Part shown: positions 30,001 to 45,000 of the stretch, piece by piece
Layout: every line of letters starts with the position of its first letter
Numbering within the stretch: position 1 is the stretch's first letter
Source of the DNA: Caprimulgus europaeus
Lineage: Eukaryota; Chordata; Aves; Caprimulgiformes; Caprimulgidae
Direction of reading: 5' to 3'
Length of the DNA: 64,000 bases
NCBI GenBank assembly: GCA_907165065.1
Contig: OU015532.1
Span: 32,845,339 to 32,909,338 of the forward strand
Notes under the pieces: model-generated
What the model was told of the DNA's origin: nothing
The model's database searches: none
The model's input: only the letters and a program-made list of their open reading frames with translations
Translations under genes and position numbers: made by a program

Positions 30001-33000
30001 AAACTACATTTGGATATAAACATTTTCAAATAATTTATATGGTTTTAAACCCCTCCTTAGTATGCCGTTTACTGCTATAACATTGCTGTGGTTCACAGGT
30101 GCTTCAGCAAAAGGTCCTAAATGGCTACTTTACTTCAGTGTAGTTGCCAGATTTAGCTGTGTCTGGAGTTTGCAATGAAAAAATACAAGTGATGTTAGTT
30201 ACAACTTTACCAGCAACTCCAGCAGAAACTCCTTCTCGTAGGTGGAGTCTTCCCCGTCCGGAAGCGGGGGCAGCAGGCAGAGGTGTGATGCCACCCGGTG
30301 AAGAACGTTGGAGCTGCACAGCAGAAGGAAAAACAGCCGCTTAGCCCTGACCATAACTTTCCCCACCACCCCCCTGCCCTTAAAAAAAAATTCCAACTAT
30401 GAATTTCATCACAGACCAGCAATTACAGATCATTGCTCTAAGTGAAGTTTGAGATATTTAAAATATTTATTTTTGGAATTGCTAGAAAGTGCTCTAGAGC
30501 ACTTCCATGGGTGCAGTGTGCTCAGCCACAGGTGTAAGCTGAACCACTCATCTGCAACACACACAGCAAAGTGTGAGTATATTTTACTGTTTCAAGACAT
30601 GTACCTGAAACCAGAACCAAACAGAGCACACACTGCCTTTGGAAAAATACAGTCTGTTACACTTTTAACCACAGCATTTACCACTGTATTAACTGTACTG
30701 TATTGTATACTTCAATTACTTCTGTTTAGCTTTTGTAGAGAATAGAGTTTAAAAAGCTAAATTTAAAAAGTTAGAGGTTAACTACTGCAAGCTAATTACC
30801 ACTACAATTACTGCAGCTAGCTATTTTCTGGAAAATGAGTATTTTCTCACATTCACTAGAAAGGAGGAAAATATGTATTGTTCTTATACAGGAATTCTAG
30901 TACTTCACTACAAACTCTCCCTGTCTCCGTATTTCACGGATGCAAAGGCTGAGAAGTCAGAAAGACCTGAGAAGGCACATAAGAAATCAGAAAGAGGCCA
31001 GAAATTTGTTAAATTAAAACATACCAAGAATTAAGTATTTCATTTTCATGTTAAATTTCATATTGATAACTTACCTAAGGGGTCCAAAAAGCTTCGACAG
31101 TGAATCACGAGTATCTACTGCAGCTACATTTGAGAGTGCAAAGTCATATAACTCTGGGAAATGTGCAAATGCTGTTCTCTACAAAAGATGCAGGCCCAAA
31201 AACTTAATTTAAGCATATTAATGAAACAATTTAATAACAATCTAAATATTTATACAAAAGCATAGCTGCTTCTGATTCATAACACACAGAAACCTATGGG
31301 CACTACCAGGACAGAAATAAAAACCAGGTGAAATCTCAATTTTTATTAGTACCATTTATGTTACTCCTGTGCTTCTCACACAGTTCTTTTTTTATACACC
31401 CTCCTATCAGCATTTGTTCTGTCATTAAAATAAAACATAAGGGAGCAGATGTGAAGCCTTGCAGACAACTAAGAAAAACAAAGAGCAAGCTTAATTTAAC
31501 CACGCTTCCTTGAATTTTGTTAAAACTGATGGGAAAAATTCTGAAAAGTGTAACTATCTTTACATGACTACAAGTGGCTTTCTATTTTGTCTCTTATGTA
31601 CAAGGGATCACTACTGCTAACATATGTGTGTACTGATCTTGAAGAAATGGTGCCACCTACTGCATAAGCGTTAAGTTTACTTCCTAGAGCACTTAAATTT
31701 CTCTGCTGAATAGGTTTAATGGGAGCAGTTCATCTCAACTTGAAAGTATCAAATCAAAACTACTGGTGTTCTGCTAGAGCATATTATTCAGTCATAGTCA
31801 CATATAACATCGAAGTGTCAGTGTCTTTGATATTTACTACAGACAATCAAGTCAAAACTATTCCTGTAACTCAACAGGAAAAACAAGGGGTTTGTTTTGG
31901 GAAATAACTTAATGCCTATTCTAGAGGCAAACTAGATTAAAACAGCAAAACCAAATCCTTTCCCTCCTGTAAGCACTTCACCATCTGCCTACCTGTAAAG
32001 AAGTAATTCTGTCATAGTGAATCGTTGTCATCTCATTCTCTGTCAAAGCATTTCCAGTCTGATCATTGATTTCAAACCCAGTGTAGAATTTAAGCATATC
32101 TAAAAGCTGAGACATCATGCATATAAATTAGTGGATTAATGATGAGAGACACCCTACCACAAACAAAAAGACAGTTCAAAAGGACAAGTCTGGGCATCAT
32201 GCACAAACAAGAGCTCCTCAAAGTTCCTGAAGAAATGGTCTAAGGAGTGGTATCTAAATTTTATACTTGTTTGAGGCACAAAATAATTTTGTTTAGGTAC
32301 CTCATCCACAAGCCATAGAAATTACAGCACAGCCCCAAACCAATATGGTTTCTTTTACAAACTAGGACTTGAAACTGAAACTAATTGCACTAAGGTGACC
32401 TAGCCAGAGGTTCATTGAGACACTGAACCCAACTTGCGGGTTGCTGCTACCAAAAAGGGGAGGTCTTGCTTCCTCCTGCCCTCTCTGATGCCAGCTCTGC
32501 AATTCATGCTATCTTTCAATCAGATTATTTAACTCAGAAGCTAAGAAAATTACTCAGATGTGCTGCTGGCTTTGTGTTCCATCCATACTGACCACCAGAG
32601 AAACTGAACAAAAGCCAGAGATGGGAGACAGCAAGCAGTAGGAAAAGCAGGTGAGATGCAGGAAAGGGAAGGGCTGTTCAGATCCTGACATAAACAATAT
32701 ACTGTCTGTGACTGAGTAAACTGAAGGACAGTAGTGAAAAACAGCTGCTCTGTAGAACAGTCTGAGGTCAAAACGAAGCAACGAAGAATGCATTGGTGAC
32801 AACTTCTGCTGTATGGAGGGTAAAGCAGAAGCTGCAGTGTTTTCTAGGTAGACTTTTAAGAACTGTTCAAAAATAGGGCCAGAAATGTAAGAGCAGTCAC
32901 ATAGATAGGTACAGGTAACAAAGAGCTATGGTCTGAAGGATTTAAATAAACATGTAGTTTGCATTCATTAGAAACACTCATAAAAAAACCTGCCTTAACA

Positions 33001-36000
33001 AACATAAAACAAAACAACTGCAGTACACAGAGCCGCATCAGAATGAAAAAGTTATTTTCAACAACTTAGTATCACACCTGGCAGAAGAGATGACCCTCTT
33101 TCTCTCTTTTAGCAAGATTGGACAGGTAGCAGTGAACAACAAGATGGGAGTCATCCAACACTGTATTAAACCAGCGCCGTGTGGGAAGCAAAGCCTGTGG
33201 TAAAAAACCTCACATTAGTACAAACAATTCTTCAAAATGTAAGGAATCCTGGTTTCTCATAATTTTCCATTTCAAGAAGGCATATCAAGATAGATTGCTG
33301 CACAGATATTTACATATCTAATACCCTAACACAGGTTCTTGTATCAAAGTGGCATTTATGAATGCCAAGACACTGGTTTTATGCAGGGAGGCTGCTACAA
33401 ACAGAGCCTTTTATAGGTGTGGGAGCATGGCAGAATCTTGTCATTAGTGAGATGGCATCCTGCCAGTAACAAAAGTAAATTAAAAGCAATTGTTCCACTA
33501 CTAAGCTTCTACATAATGACTGTGTGTTACAAAAGATTTGTTAAACTACTGCAATATGTTTTAAATGTTTGTTTTCCACACTCATTAATTTGAAGCTTGT
33601 CTTTCTCAAGACTGCAAACTATGTTTTTTCTAAACCTGGTATGGTATCTTCTGTTCTTTGTAAGATACTCAAATTAAATCTAAGAATTTTTAAAATCTTA
33701 ATAAAAAACCTATAAAAACTTTTTGTAAACAAAACCAAAGATAATTTCTTCTCAATTAAATAGCCTAAGCTGCTGTATGTAGCAACTGTTCAACAACATA
33801 CAGTAGTACACCTCAACAGTTCAAGAGAAAAATTAAGTTGCTCTTGATGGAATCCACAGACTGAATTCAGAATGCCAAAAAGCATCAATATGGTGTTTAG
33901 AACTAAGGATGAAGAAAATAATCTGTAGTAGAAAATGTTAATTGCCCTACACAATAATTACAAAAAACAAACTCTGAAAATTGTAAGAACTTTCCATGGA
34001 GTCATTCCTTTCCAATTATCAAATCACCAAGTTTTGATGGTAGTCTATATACTATAATATGAAACAAATATTCTGAAAAAGGTAAAGAAAGCCTATTAGA
34101 AAAGTACATGCTACAGATGCAAAAAGACTTGGATTTCCAGCTAACTTCTCATTTGCATGTTCCAGTCATTTAAACAGGCTTCATAAACTGTCTGAATTCT
34201 AATCTTCCTGCAATACCTACAAGAACCAACAATAAATATACTGTCCCTGAGCATTTGGGCTAACAGCTGGACTTAATTTTAACTTCAAATACACATTTTC
34301 TTTTATGAGAGGATATTGTATCCATAAGACAACAAAGTGTTAATTTAAATTATTCTTTCTATTGCAGCTACAAGCACAGACTATTTAATTGATTTAGCAG
34401 AGGGCACAGCCTGTATGAGTTCAAGATCAAGACATTTTAAAGTTCCCTGTGCTTACTGTCTCATAAAACTCTGTCTTATTTCAAAATGTCTTCTAAATCT
34501 GAAGTTATTTTAAATAAATGGCTACTCCTGTAAGAAACTAAGTTCATGTCTTTTATTTTTAATTCTGGTACTGTGAAGTTTAAAATTGTTTTACTTTCTC
34601 AGCACCTGCTGAAAAATTTCACAAAAACTCGCTTCACCTCCTATCATTCTGTTAAAAACCTAGATCACCAGAACTGCTACATCTAAATAATGAATTCTAG
34701 TAAAACAGAAACAGTTTGCATTTCAGAACTACGTACACTTTTCTGGGACTACCCTAAAACACAAAGGATCTTTTAAGTGACCTATTTTACTTTGGGAAGA
34801 ATACACCTGGATTATTCCTAGCAGATTGAAGTGTCACATTTTCCAGAATTATTTCCACCTGTCCAATTAACAAACTCTTCTTTACTGAGCAGTTTATTAT
34901 CCTAGCTTTCTCTAATAGTTCATTTAGTTTACAAACATCACGAGCCTGTTCCCAATGTGGGTGCACTGCTACAACCTCCTATTCACAGATGGAAAACCAC
35001 TATTAAGCAACCATATGCACAACCGTGGCATAACCACCTGCTAATTGGAGTAAGGCTCTAAGAATGACTTTATACATTTAAAACTAAGAAAAGTACACCT
35101 GCAAACAGGCTCAAACAATTTAATAACTTACCTCAAGATCTAGCATAAGTTCAATGAATCTCTCACAATAATGAACTTTGTCCATAGAAATAGGACCTAT
35201 GTAGAAAAAAAAAAATACTTTTTTTGCATCTGATTCATACTACAATATATTTGAACTATTTTTTAAAATGTAAGAAATGCTACTAATATATCAGTATTAG
35301 CTTTTAACAAGATTAAAAAGTTAACTAGCACATTCTTCTCTCTCTCTACAATAATCCTTTCAGTCATTGCAAACCAGAAAATTTTTGTAAATAAGAAAGT
35401 AATGGAACCAGAGTTTCAGGAGTGATTTTATCCAGCTGAAAAAAACAAGCAATGTAACATACAAAAATGCACACTTCCACAAGATACCAATGACCCACTA
35501 ACTTTCTTAAGAACTTTTAATTCTGAGTACTCAAAAATACCTATTTAAAAGCTGCAATCAAGGCATGTGCAAAAGGCCTCAGCAATATTGGAAGGTACTC
35601 AGTAATGACTACTAAGGAGCCTTTAGGATCATGTCAAAACACAACATTAACTCTGCTTTAAGGAATATCTACTTCCTAAAGCCTTCAAAGAATGGTTAAT
35701 GTAAGACTTCCTAAAACAAGTCTTGCATAGTTGGGAAAACAGAGGGGATCAGTATCCCTTCTGAAAAAGCCACAATACACTGAATTTCCCCTTAGGGGTC
35801 AGTTAAGGGCTGAAGTTTGCTAAGAGTTTAAGAGCAAATGCAGAACTCTGGGAAGTTATTTCACCCAAACTGCACTGTACTTGGAGCATAATGAGCCTTT
35901 TTTGTCAAAAGACTAGCACCTTCCTGTACAAACACTTTTCCTTTCTAAATCAGGCAAGCATATAACTTTCCTTGTCTCAATGACTTATAAATCAAGAGCA

Positions 36001-39000
36001 GTCAAATCTTACAGAATTTCACTTCACTGAGGCTTTTGTTCTTAGCGTAAATCAACAGCACTGACAGAACAGAGCCTTGTCATATGCATTTATACCACCT
36101 GTTTAACAGGGCATCTAAGTATGTACGAAATGCTTTAACGCTGTAAGGCTGTAAGCACACAATAAAGAATATCAGTATCCAGAAATTTTTTTTTTTTAAT
36201 TTAGTCCATACTAAACAGAAGGAGAGGTTTAAAGCAGCTTTCTGCCATTTCATTTTCAAAGCATACACAGATTTGAACACTAATTTTGCCATGAAATCTA
36301 TGCACACAGACATGGATTTTACTAAAACTGCCTCCACATAAGGCCTCCAACCTCAGGTTGGTATCCTAAGAAGTAGTTGCTTCAGTAAGAGAAAAGGCTT
36401 TACAACAGATTACCAGATAACAAACTAACATAAGAACCACAGTTACCTGAGACAGGTATTGATTTTAGCACACAGATGAATTTCTGAATGAGCTGTGAAA
36501 GAAATGTTCTCTCCCGATACGCTCTAAAATCAAACATATGGCAAAAGCATCAATATTCCTTAAATGCAGACTAGAAGTACATCGTATCTTTCACTTATAC
36601 AAAGTTATCTGCTTTAAAATTCATATAATGGTATCAGGTTGCTTTGTAACACACCTGAACTGTTTAGATGGCAACTATCCTCTCTGCACCCAGGTGGACA
36701 GATCAGCAAAGTCTACATTTTTAGGCACAGAACTGATTAAAACCCCATGCTTCTACTGAGTCAAAGAGGAGAAGTATGTCACCACCTACACCTCACCACA
36801 TTGCAATACCAAAGTATCAGAACATTTTACTTTGGTGAGACACACACAAATTTATTCAAATACTTGCACAAGCTATTTGTTTAAGAGCTAAACATTTGCT
36901 AAAGGTCATGAAGAAATACGAGTAACTACATGAATATTCTCCTATGGCTTTCATCCTATAGCTCTAAGATTTGGTATTACAAATTCACTGATCAAGAAAA
37001 AAAAAAAATACTAAGTTCCATAATAGGATTTTGCATAAAAACTACTGGAAAACAGAATAGTTTCCAGGAGATGACAAATCATCAATCCTCATTTGCCATC
37101 TTCACAGTTTTTTTTTAAAAACTGCATTTTTCTATTGAAACAGTTTATTTTAGCTGAAACACATTTAATGCATTAAGGGCTTTGGATTTAATAGGAAAAA
37201 AAGTTCCTGTAACATACTGCTTTCTTGTCTCCTCATCCATTTTCTCATCATTTTTCTTAATTAGATTCCAGAATTTTCTTAGTTTTGGTGTCTTTTTCAG
37301 CTCTTGTTCCAGTCGTTTCTGAAATGTTAAAATGTTATTTAGTAATCAAGAATCCTTGCTTTCATGAGAGTTAAAAATATAACCCAGTCTTTTTATTAAA
37401 AAAGAAAAAAATATATAACAAACTGAAATAAATAACTATCTCAGACTAATTAATCTCATTATCACTGTAAAACAAGAATACAAGACTGCTAAGGAGACAT
37501 GGCTAGATGTCAGCTCCATTCCCCAGTTTCTCTGACCTCATGGCCTTGACTACAAATTATAGCTTGAAGAAGCTATAAGCAACAAAGCTTATTTTTATGA
37601 AAAAATACGTAATTAATTTATAATTACAATTACATGAAAATTTGCAACAAACAGGAAAGATAAATTTTACCAAGCACACACAAATATAATTCCGTAGCAA
37701 TGCAGGCAGCTTTACATGTTAAGGAAGTCTAACAGTATTACATAAAAATTCACTTTATACAGGACTTGGATAATGCCTAGAAGATTGCTTTGCCAGTATA
37801 CAGAGTTATGCTTACAGGTTGTAGAGCCATCCACATCGGTAAGGAAATGAGCTGCTGCACCTGACCTCTGATCAAATCCACTTCCTGTTAGAAAGTTACA
37901 GACAGAAAAAGGTTTTTTTAATTTCTTACATTTTCTGATGTGCCTGTCTTACAAAATGTATGTTACCATCTGACAAAAAATATACATTGTTGCATTAGAT
38001 TTTACAATTTCTTAACAGGAAACTGCACAATAGCCTGTCTAGTAAACACTTAAAACTGTTGATGACTTTCACATTTTAGGTTCTCTTCATGGATTGTATC
38101 AGTTCTTCATACTTCATACTTCAGGGGCTTCACCCATTTAAGTATTTTCAGCATAGAAGCTGATGAGAACTAACGTTCCTTCTTCGGTTATTTCTCATTC
38201 TTAAACTGAATTTTCTTAGTGCTTCCTCTATTTGTTTCTACTCTGTTCTTTCTCTCCTGAAGGACTTCATTTATCACTTTTTTCTCACTTCATCTATATG
38301 TTTCCAATGATCTCAAATAACTAATTTTCTGTATAATTCATGTAACTACAACTGCTGTTTCAAATGTTTTCTCTCCAACTTTGCCTACGATCTCGATCCA
38401 CAAAATTTTCTTTCCTAAACTACTGAAAAACTTCCATTAGCATCTTAAATATGCCTTCACAGACAAATACACCATTCTCAGGATTCTGAAACCTCACACT
38501 TCAGTACTCCCTACTTAAACACTACTGTGACTACTCTGTTCTGCATTTCACAGAGGTGCAGCCTTTTCACAGGCTTCCATTATCATGTTATATGAGAAAC
38601 ATGCTCTGCAAGCAAGGATTCCATACAGTCATTATCAAATCCTCCTTTAAAATTAAGATTAGTTGTACCATGGCCACTATAGGAAAATACCACTTCAGTA
38701 AACCATACTCATAAGGTTCAGGTTGCTGACTGGCTCCCATAACAATTCCCAATTCCAGAATCAATCATACACTTTCTAAATTGTTTTGTCTGTGAGACAT
38801 GATTTTCTTCTTTACTTGTGCATATCCTCATTCTGTCTGATACATCCTGTCTGCAATATAAGCAAAGAAAAGGCCCAGCAGCGAGAAAGGTAACAGAGGA
38901 CTGTTCCATATAACAGGTAATTGTAAATGGTTCTCCACTCTTGCTTCTTAGAATCTATAACTGTGTTTTTACTATAGATTAAGAACACAACTTGGTCCAA

Positions 39001-42000
39001 TGCTTTCTTAAAACTAACTCAAGAGCAGTGCAGGTAGAAATATTATCTAAATCTGGTTTCAAAGTGAAAAAATTACTGTCTTTTTCAATAGTGGAAATAA
39101 TTTTGTGCAATTTCACAGCCAAACGAAAATGAGTATCAAGTAATCTGCTTTTAAGTGTAAAGCACCTTTTCAAATATAAATACATAGCTTTCTAAGTACC
39201 ACTTTATATATGTCTGAATATATGCCTTTAAATTGCTGTAAGTGCCAATGCTCCAATTTCAAGTCTCTTTTATGACCCTGTGTCAGAAAAAAGCGAACAT
39301 GATGAGAGAGAAAGCAAGAGCCAAAAAGAGGGGTAAAAGCCCTCTGGTATCATCTCCCTTAAATGAGAATTTTTGCTTCATCTGTTCCATACGAAGAAAT
39401 TGCTCAAACAGAACAGCATAAACACACTGGAACTACCACGGTTACTTTTAACATACCAAACTATTGAAGCAGTGATCAAGGAAAAGCAGCAAGACTGTCT
39501 GTTCATGCAGAGAGTATTCACTGTCATTTTCCACCAGTGATGCTTCCAGTATGCGTTTGAAAAAGAAGGGAAAGTGTTCTGGCTTTTTTTTGAATGTCTA
39601 GGAATAGAAGAAGAAGTTGATTCTGAGTCAGGTTGATACAAATCATTTCAATCTTCATTCACATAACATAGTTTAAGTTCTCTAAATCCATTTAAATCTA
39701 TAAAAGGAAGCATTAGTTTTTCTCTTTTTCATTTATTCTGACCAGGCAGCACAAACAAAACAGACTAATGAAATTCTGCTGACCAGAGACCTTTAACACT
39801 ATGGGAATGCTTGTAGTGGGACTACTGCCTTCCACGTAGTCTAACACAGGCGATGCACAGGACAAACTGAACAAGAAGCACAAGTGGAGTGGGTTGTGCT
39901 GTGGGAATATTCAACAGAATTACTGTAAAATGACACATGTTAGAAGTGAATTGGTAGATTTTGGCCAAAACTATGGCAGCTGTTCAGTGATGTGCAGAAA
40001 AAAAATAAAACAAAAAAAGATAAAGACTTCATAAGAGCAAGTTATTAATCCTTTGTACTTGGCCAGCACTGAAGTAACAGCACTGCTGTCGGAATAAGTG
40101 TGCTTCTGAAATAATGTTTGCATAAAATTTCTAACTAGGCTCAGGTTGTTGAGATGGCCTGTGAGAACTGGACTGTTTGTAGAAACACCAAATAATTTCT
40201 AAACCTATTATTACCAAAAATAGTACACACAAAAGCAGAATAAGAGACTACCTTAATATAAAATTTCACGCAAGAAAGCTACAAAACCATGTTCACAGGT
40301 TTTAAGCAAGACACTCTTGGATAATATGTTAGACTTCCAGTAGTGCCTTCTTACACACAGATATAAAAAACCTTTTTTTCTTTTAATAACAGAGCAAGAA
40401 CTTCCCTGCAAACGCCCGATTTTTATCAAGTGCCAAAAAAGCAAATGCTGCTGATGATGTAAAGGCATCACACAGCAGAACAAAGGACTCCCACACCAGA
40501 AGGAATCAGGTGATTTTTCATCCGTCCATTGCTCTCTCCGAAAAGTACACACACTTTAAAACACCATATGAGACATTCCAGATGAGGTACCATTTACTTT
40601 TAACACTACAAGCTTTGCCACCTTCTGTCAGTATAAGTGAGCACACCACAAAAGCTGCAGCTTACGGATCAAAGTCAATTCTAGCTGGAATTGAAATTGG
40701 TTACCTCCCACGCAGGGACATTCTCTCTGAACTTCTCATTCACCATACAGCAGATTGACATTAAATATGCCTTACTGGACACCTCTGGAGAATAATTCAT
40801 CCATAGGTAATTTTCAAGGTACTGGCTGTGAAGACACAAAGAGTATTTCATTAGTTGCTGCCACCCACATAATCTGTCACTCATGTAAAAGAGCAGTTAT
40901 CCACGGGGGTTTTTTCCTCCTTCTTCTTAAAGATATCCTTATAGTTTGTGAGTAGTTCCTGAAGTTACCTCTCATCTAGGTCACTGCAGCAAAACTTGTG
41001 AGACTTGCTAACTGCTACAAGAGACAGATGAGTTTCTTATCAGGAAGATACATGCACCAGAGGGTTTTCAAGTGAAACAAGTAGCCACAGTTCAATACAA
41101 AGTCATAACATGAACTCACGTTGATTTTCCAAAAGGAGAACAAAAAAGAAAAAACTTTACTTGTCTAAACAAAGTCACATGCAGCATTTCCTATCATAAG
41201 ATGCAAAGGACAACTATTGTATAACAGTAGTTGTATTATTAAATACTCTTTCTTGTAAGAAATGAGAAATCATCTAGAGAGATTTTATGTTTCTAATCAT
41301 ATAAAAGCAATAAAAATATTACATTACTGCACAACTAAAATAAAGCATCAAATATTAGGGGAGTGACTGTTTTCAAGAAGGTGAAAAAAATGACTGAACA
41401 CTGGAAAATAGCAGCTTCCCAGCAATGAGCATTTATTCCTCATTAATCCAGCATATTTCTCATAAAAGAAACTCTTAAAATTAGATCTTAAGACATGAGA
41501 GCCTATTTGAACAAGCAACTGTTTTCCTCCTTTAACCTCCTCTTGAAGCTATGCAGGATGGTTGCCCCTGAGGAGGCAGCCCCTAAATCCATCATATGCA
41601 ACACTGCACTCGCACCTTGTGCTACTTTAACAACTGCCACCAGAAAGCGGGAAGTCTTGTTTCTCTCTAAACAAGCTGCTCATCCGCTCCTTCCTCTCAA
41701 TGCCTGCTCAACATTCCTCATGAGGCAACTCAGTGTAACCTATTCACTTTTTTCCACAGCTTACTTTTCTGACATCTTACAGTAAGGTACTTCAATAGTT
41801 TCAGATAAGGCAAGTACCAGAGATAGTGGTGAAAAAATGCACCAAGAACTTTTAATGGGGAGCAAAAGGCTCAGTAATGGTCAGACAGGGACTTCCACTT
41901 TCTGGGAGCTCAGCCAGAATGTGTAGCTTCAGATGAAGCTGAGATAACTTCATAGGCACATACAAGATGAAATACATACTGCTTCCCAAGAGATCAGATC

Positions 42001-45000
42001 CGCCAATGGGAGGAGCTTTGTCAGGCTTTTGCCTCACAAAATCCACAGAACTCATACTTCATTTCACCCCGCAATTCCAATAAACTTCAATGCATTTTAG
42101 TAAAAATACTATTATGCCCCCAAGTGAGGATAAATGTATGTGAGCAAGAATGAAGGACAGGAAAATCTCATGTGTGTGAAGACAGGAGAGTTTGACAGAC
42201 GGATGGGGAAGTGGGAGGAAGAAAAGGGAGAAAATCACTTACGGGACAAGTGGCAGTAGATGGCGCCACAGACCAGGCAGTGCCACAGCCACAGTACAGG
42301 CCGGTAACTTAACAGTGTTCAGAGAGATTGAAAACCTCCAACTCCTCGCTATTGCTGGCATATCAATTCCAGAAGTCATGCTACCAACGTGCCATTTGTT
42401 AGTGCCAAACCTCAAACCGTAGCTTCCGTTTTCTCTTCTGCCTTTTCCAATAGGCAGGCAGGAAACAGGGAAGTTGGTCCTACTTTTCTAATTAGTGGCA
42501 CTACTTACACATTTCAGCCTTTTCAAACAAAAAATTTATCTCAACCAAAAACCATCTCATTCTATCTGCTCCTAAGTTTTGAGAGAAAAAACAGAGCCAA
42601 ACAGAACACCAAATATTGAGTTTCTAAATATGCAAAACCTGCAAATATTTATTTTACATCATTTCAGACATGCTTTCTCTTCTAGGAAAGTCTGAAGTCA
42701 CTGTAAGAATCTTCTAAACAGATTTCCATCTCTTTTCAAATGACAAAAATATCAGTGATGCTGCTGCAGCACAACTCATTTTTACCCTCACAGTAAGAGA
42801 CTTAATCCAAAAACTTCCTCTGACTTTGGTGAGTTCTGATTTAAGGTTTAATGACATACTCCAGATGACAGACCCAAGTTTTTCACCTAATACATTCATA
42901 CATTCTTCTTCAATGCTTCACTTACACTAGAAATTCAGAATAATAAACCAAGACACACCGATGTGTTATTTACATTTATGAAATTATTTCCTCCTTAAAT
43001 TAAGCTCTCCTCACTTAGTTTTCCTAAGTACACAATTCAAGGTTTTAGTAAGTAGGAACAAATGAGTATACTACCTTCAAACTGACTTACTGCTCTGCAT
43101 TCACATCTCATCTTTACAGGTTCCTACGAAAAAAAAAATTTAAATTTCACTCCAATTAGCTTACCTGAATTCAAGAAGCATTATCTTTCTAATAGCAAAC
43201 CTAAAAAGGAAAAAGTAATCAATTAACACAGGAAAGAAAGTCTCCCATGCACATCATAACTGCATAGAAAATGGCTTTTTTTTTTCCCTTTATTTTGTTA
43301 TATAACAAAACCTGTAGAAACATCTATTAATTTCTATCCCCCCTCCACCCACCATTTCCATGCAAGAACAACACTTGAGTGCAGAAACAACTGCTTTAAC
43401 ACTGTGGAAGCTAAAGTTCATGCAGGTTCAATAAGCAATCAAATTCACATTAAAAAACAAAATCCGTCTAGATCTTTTAAATATGAAGATACTGTTTCCA
43501 ACAGCCCTGAAGACATACATTGCTAGAAGCGGAGAGTGTCTTCTGGAAAACTATGAGTGCCTATTTAATCGCTTCGTAATGGAATTACTCCTTAGTCACT
43601 GGAAATGGAAGCTTGCTCTGATCCCATACGGCAATTCTTAGATTACTTTCATAAAGGAATCATAAACCTATTTCCCTCTGAGATCAAACTTCTCCTGAAG
43701 AGCTCCAAACAGCTACAGTTACAACTCTTTTTGTACAGACAGCTGTGGAACACAGTTTATCTTGAGCACTTTGTCTCTCACATCTAACCTTACAATTCAC
43801 TGAAATGAGATTCATCTTTTATAAACCGGGTAACATTAATTAGGGAAAAACCAAAAAGCTAAAGGAAGCATCCTCCTCAATTGATTTTTTTTTTCCTTTA
43901 CATACCTTGGTGACAAAAGAAGGGATCAGCCTTCTATAACCACCACAACAAAACCAACACAAAACACAACAGAGCAGCAGATGAAGGACCCACACAGTAT
44001 CATGTTCAACTGTCACATTTAAGGATTATGCTCATTAACTTCTTTTTGCCACGTTTAGACTTTGACATAACTTAATGATTAGTCAAATGTACTTGAGTAA
44101 TTTTCACCTGCTTTCATCATGTTAATGCATTTTTTAAAATTCTCTGAAACATTAGAAACTACTTCAATACAGATAACATTGGAATCTTGTCTGTAAGTGA
44201 GAGTGTACTTACTTTGACCTGACAATTTCTTTTGTATATACATCTTCAATAACCTATGGGAAAGAATATTAAAAAAATGGTTATGAATTTTATATACTTC
44301 ACAAAGTGATAAAAATGCATTAAGATAGCTCATGCACTCAAAGTTACTATGAATTGGTTACTCTTTGCTTACTGCTAGATTAAAAATGTTGTAACAATTA
44401 CGTCTCAGCTCTGCAGATTCCAAAAGCTTCATAGAGACATGTTCACACAAAGTGAATGAACTTAGAATCATTAAAGTTGGAAAAGACCCCTAAGATCATC
44501 AAGTCCAACTGTCAACCCAACACCACCATGCCCACTAAGCCATGTCCTGAAGTGCCATGTCTACATGGTTTTTTAACATCTCCAGGGATGGCGACTCCAC
44601 CACTACCCTGGGCAGCCTGTTCCAATGCCTGACAACCCTTTCAGTGAAGATTTTTTTTCCCAATGTCCAATCCAAACCTCCCTTGGTGCAATTAAGGCCG
44701 TTCCCTCTTGTCCTATCACTTGTTATTTGGGAGAAGAGACCAACACCCACCTCACTACACCCTCCTCTCAGGTAGTTGTAGAGAACAATAAGGTCTCCCC
44801 CCAGCCTCCTCTTCTCCAGACTAAACAAGCCCAGCTCTCTCAGCTGCTCCTCATAAGGCTTGTTCTCCAGGCCCTTCACCAGCTTTGTTGCCCTTCTTTG
44901 CACATGCTCCAGCACCTCCATGTCCTTCTTGTAGTGAAGAGCATAAAACTGAACACAGCACTTGAGGTGCAGCCTCACCAGTGCCAAGTACAGGGGCACA

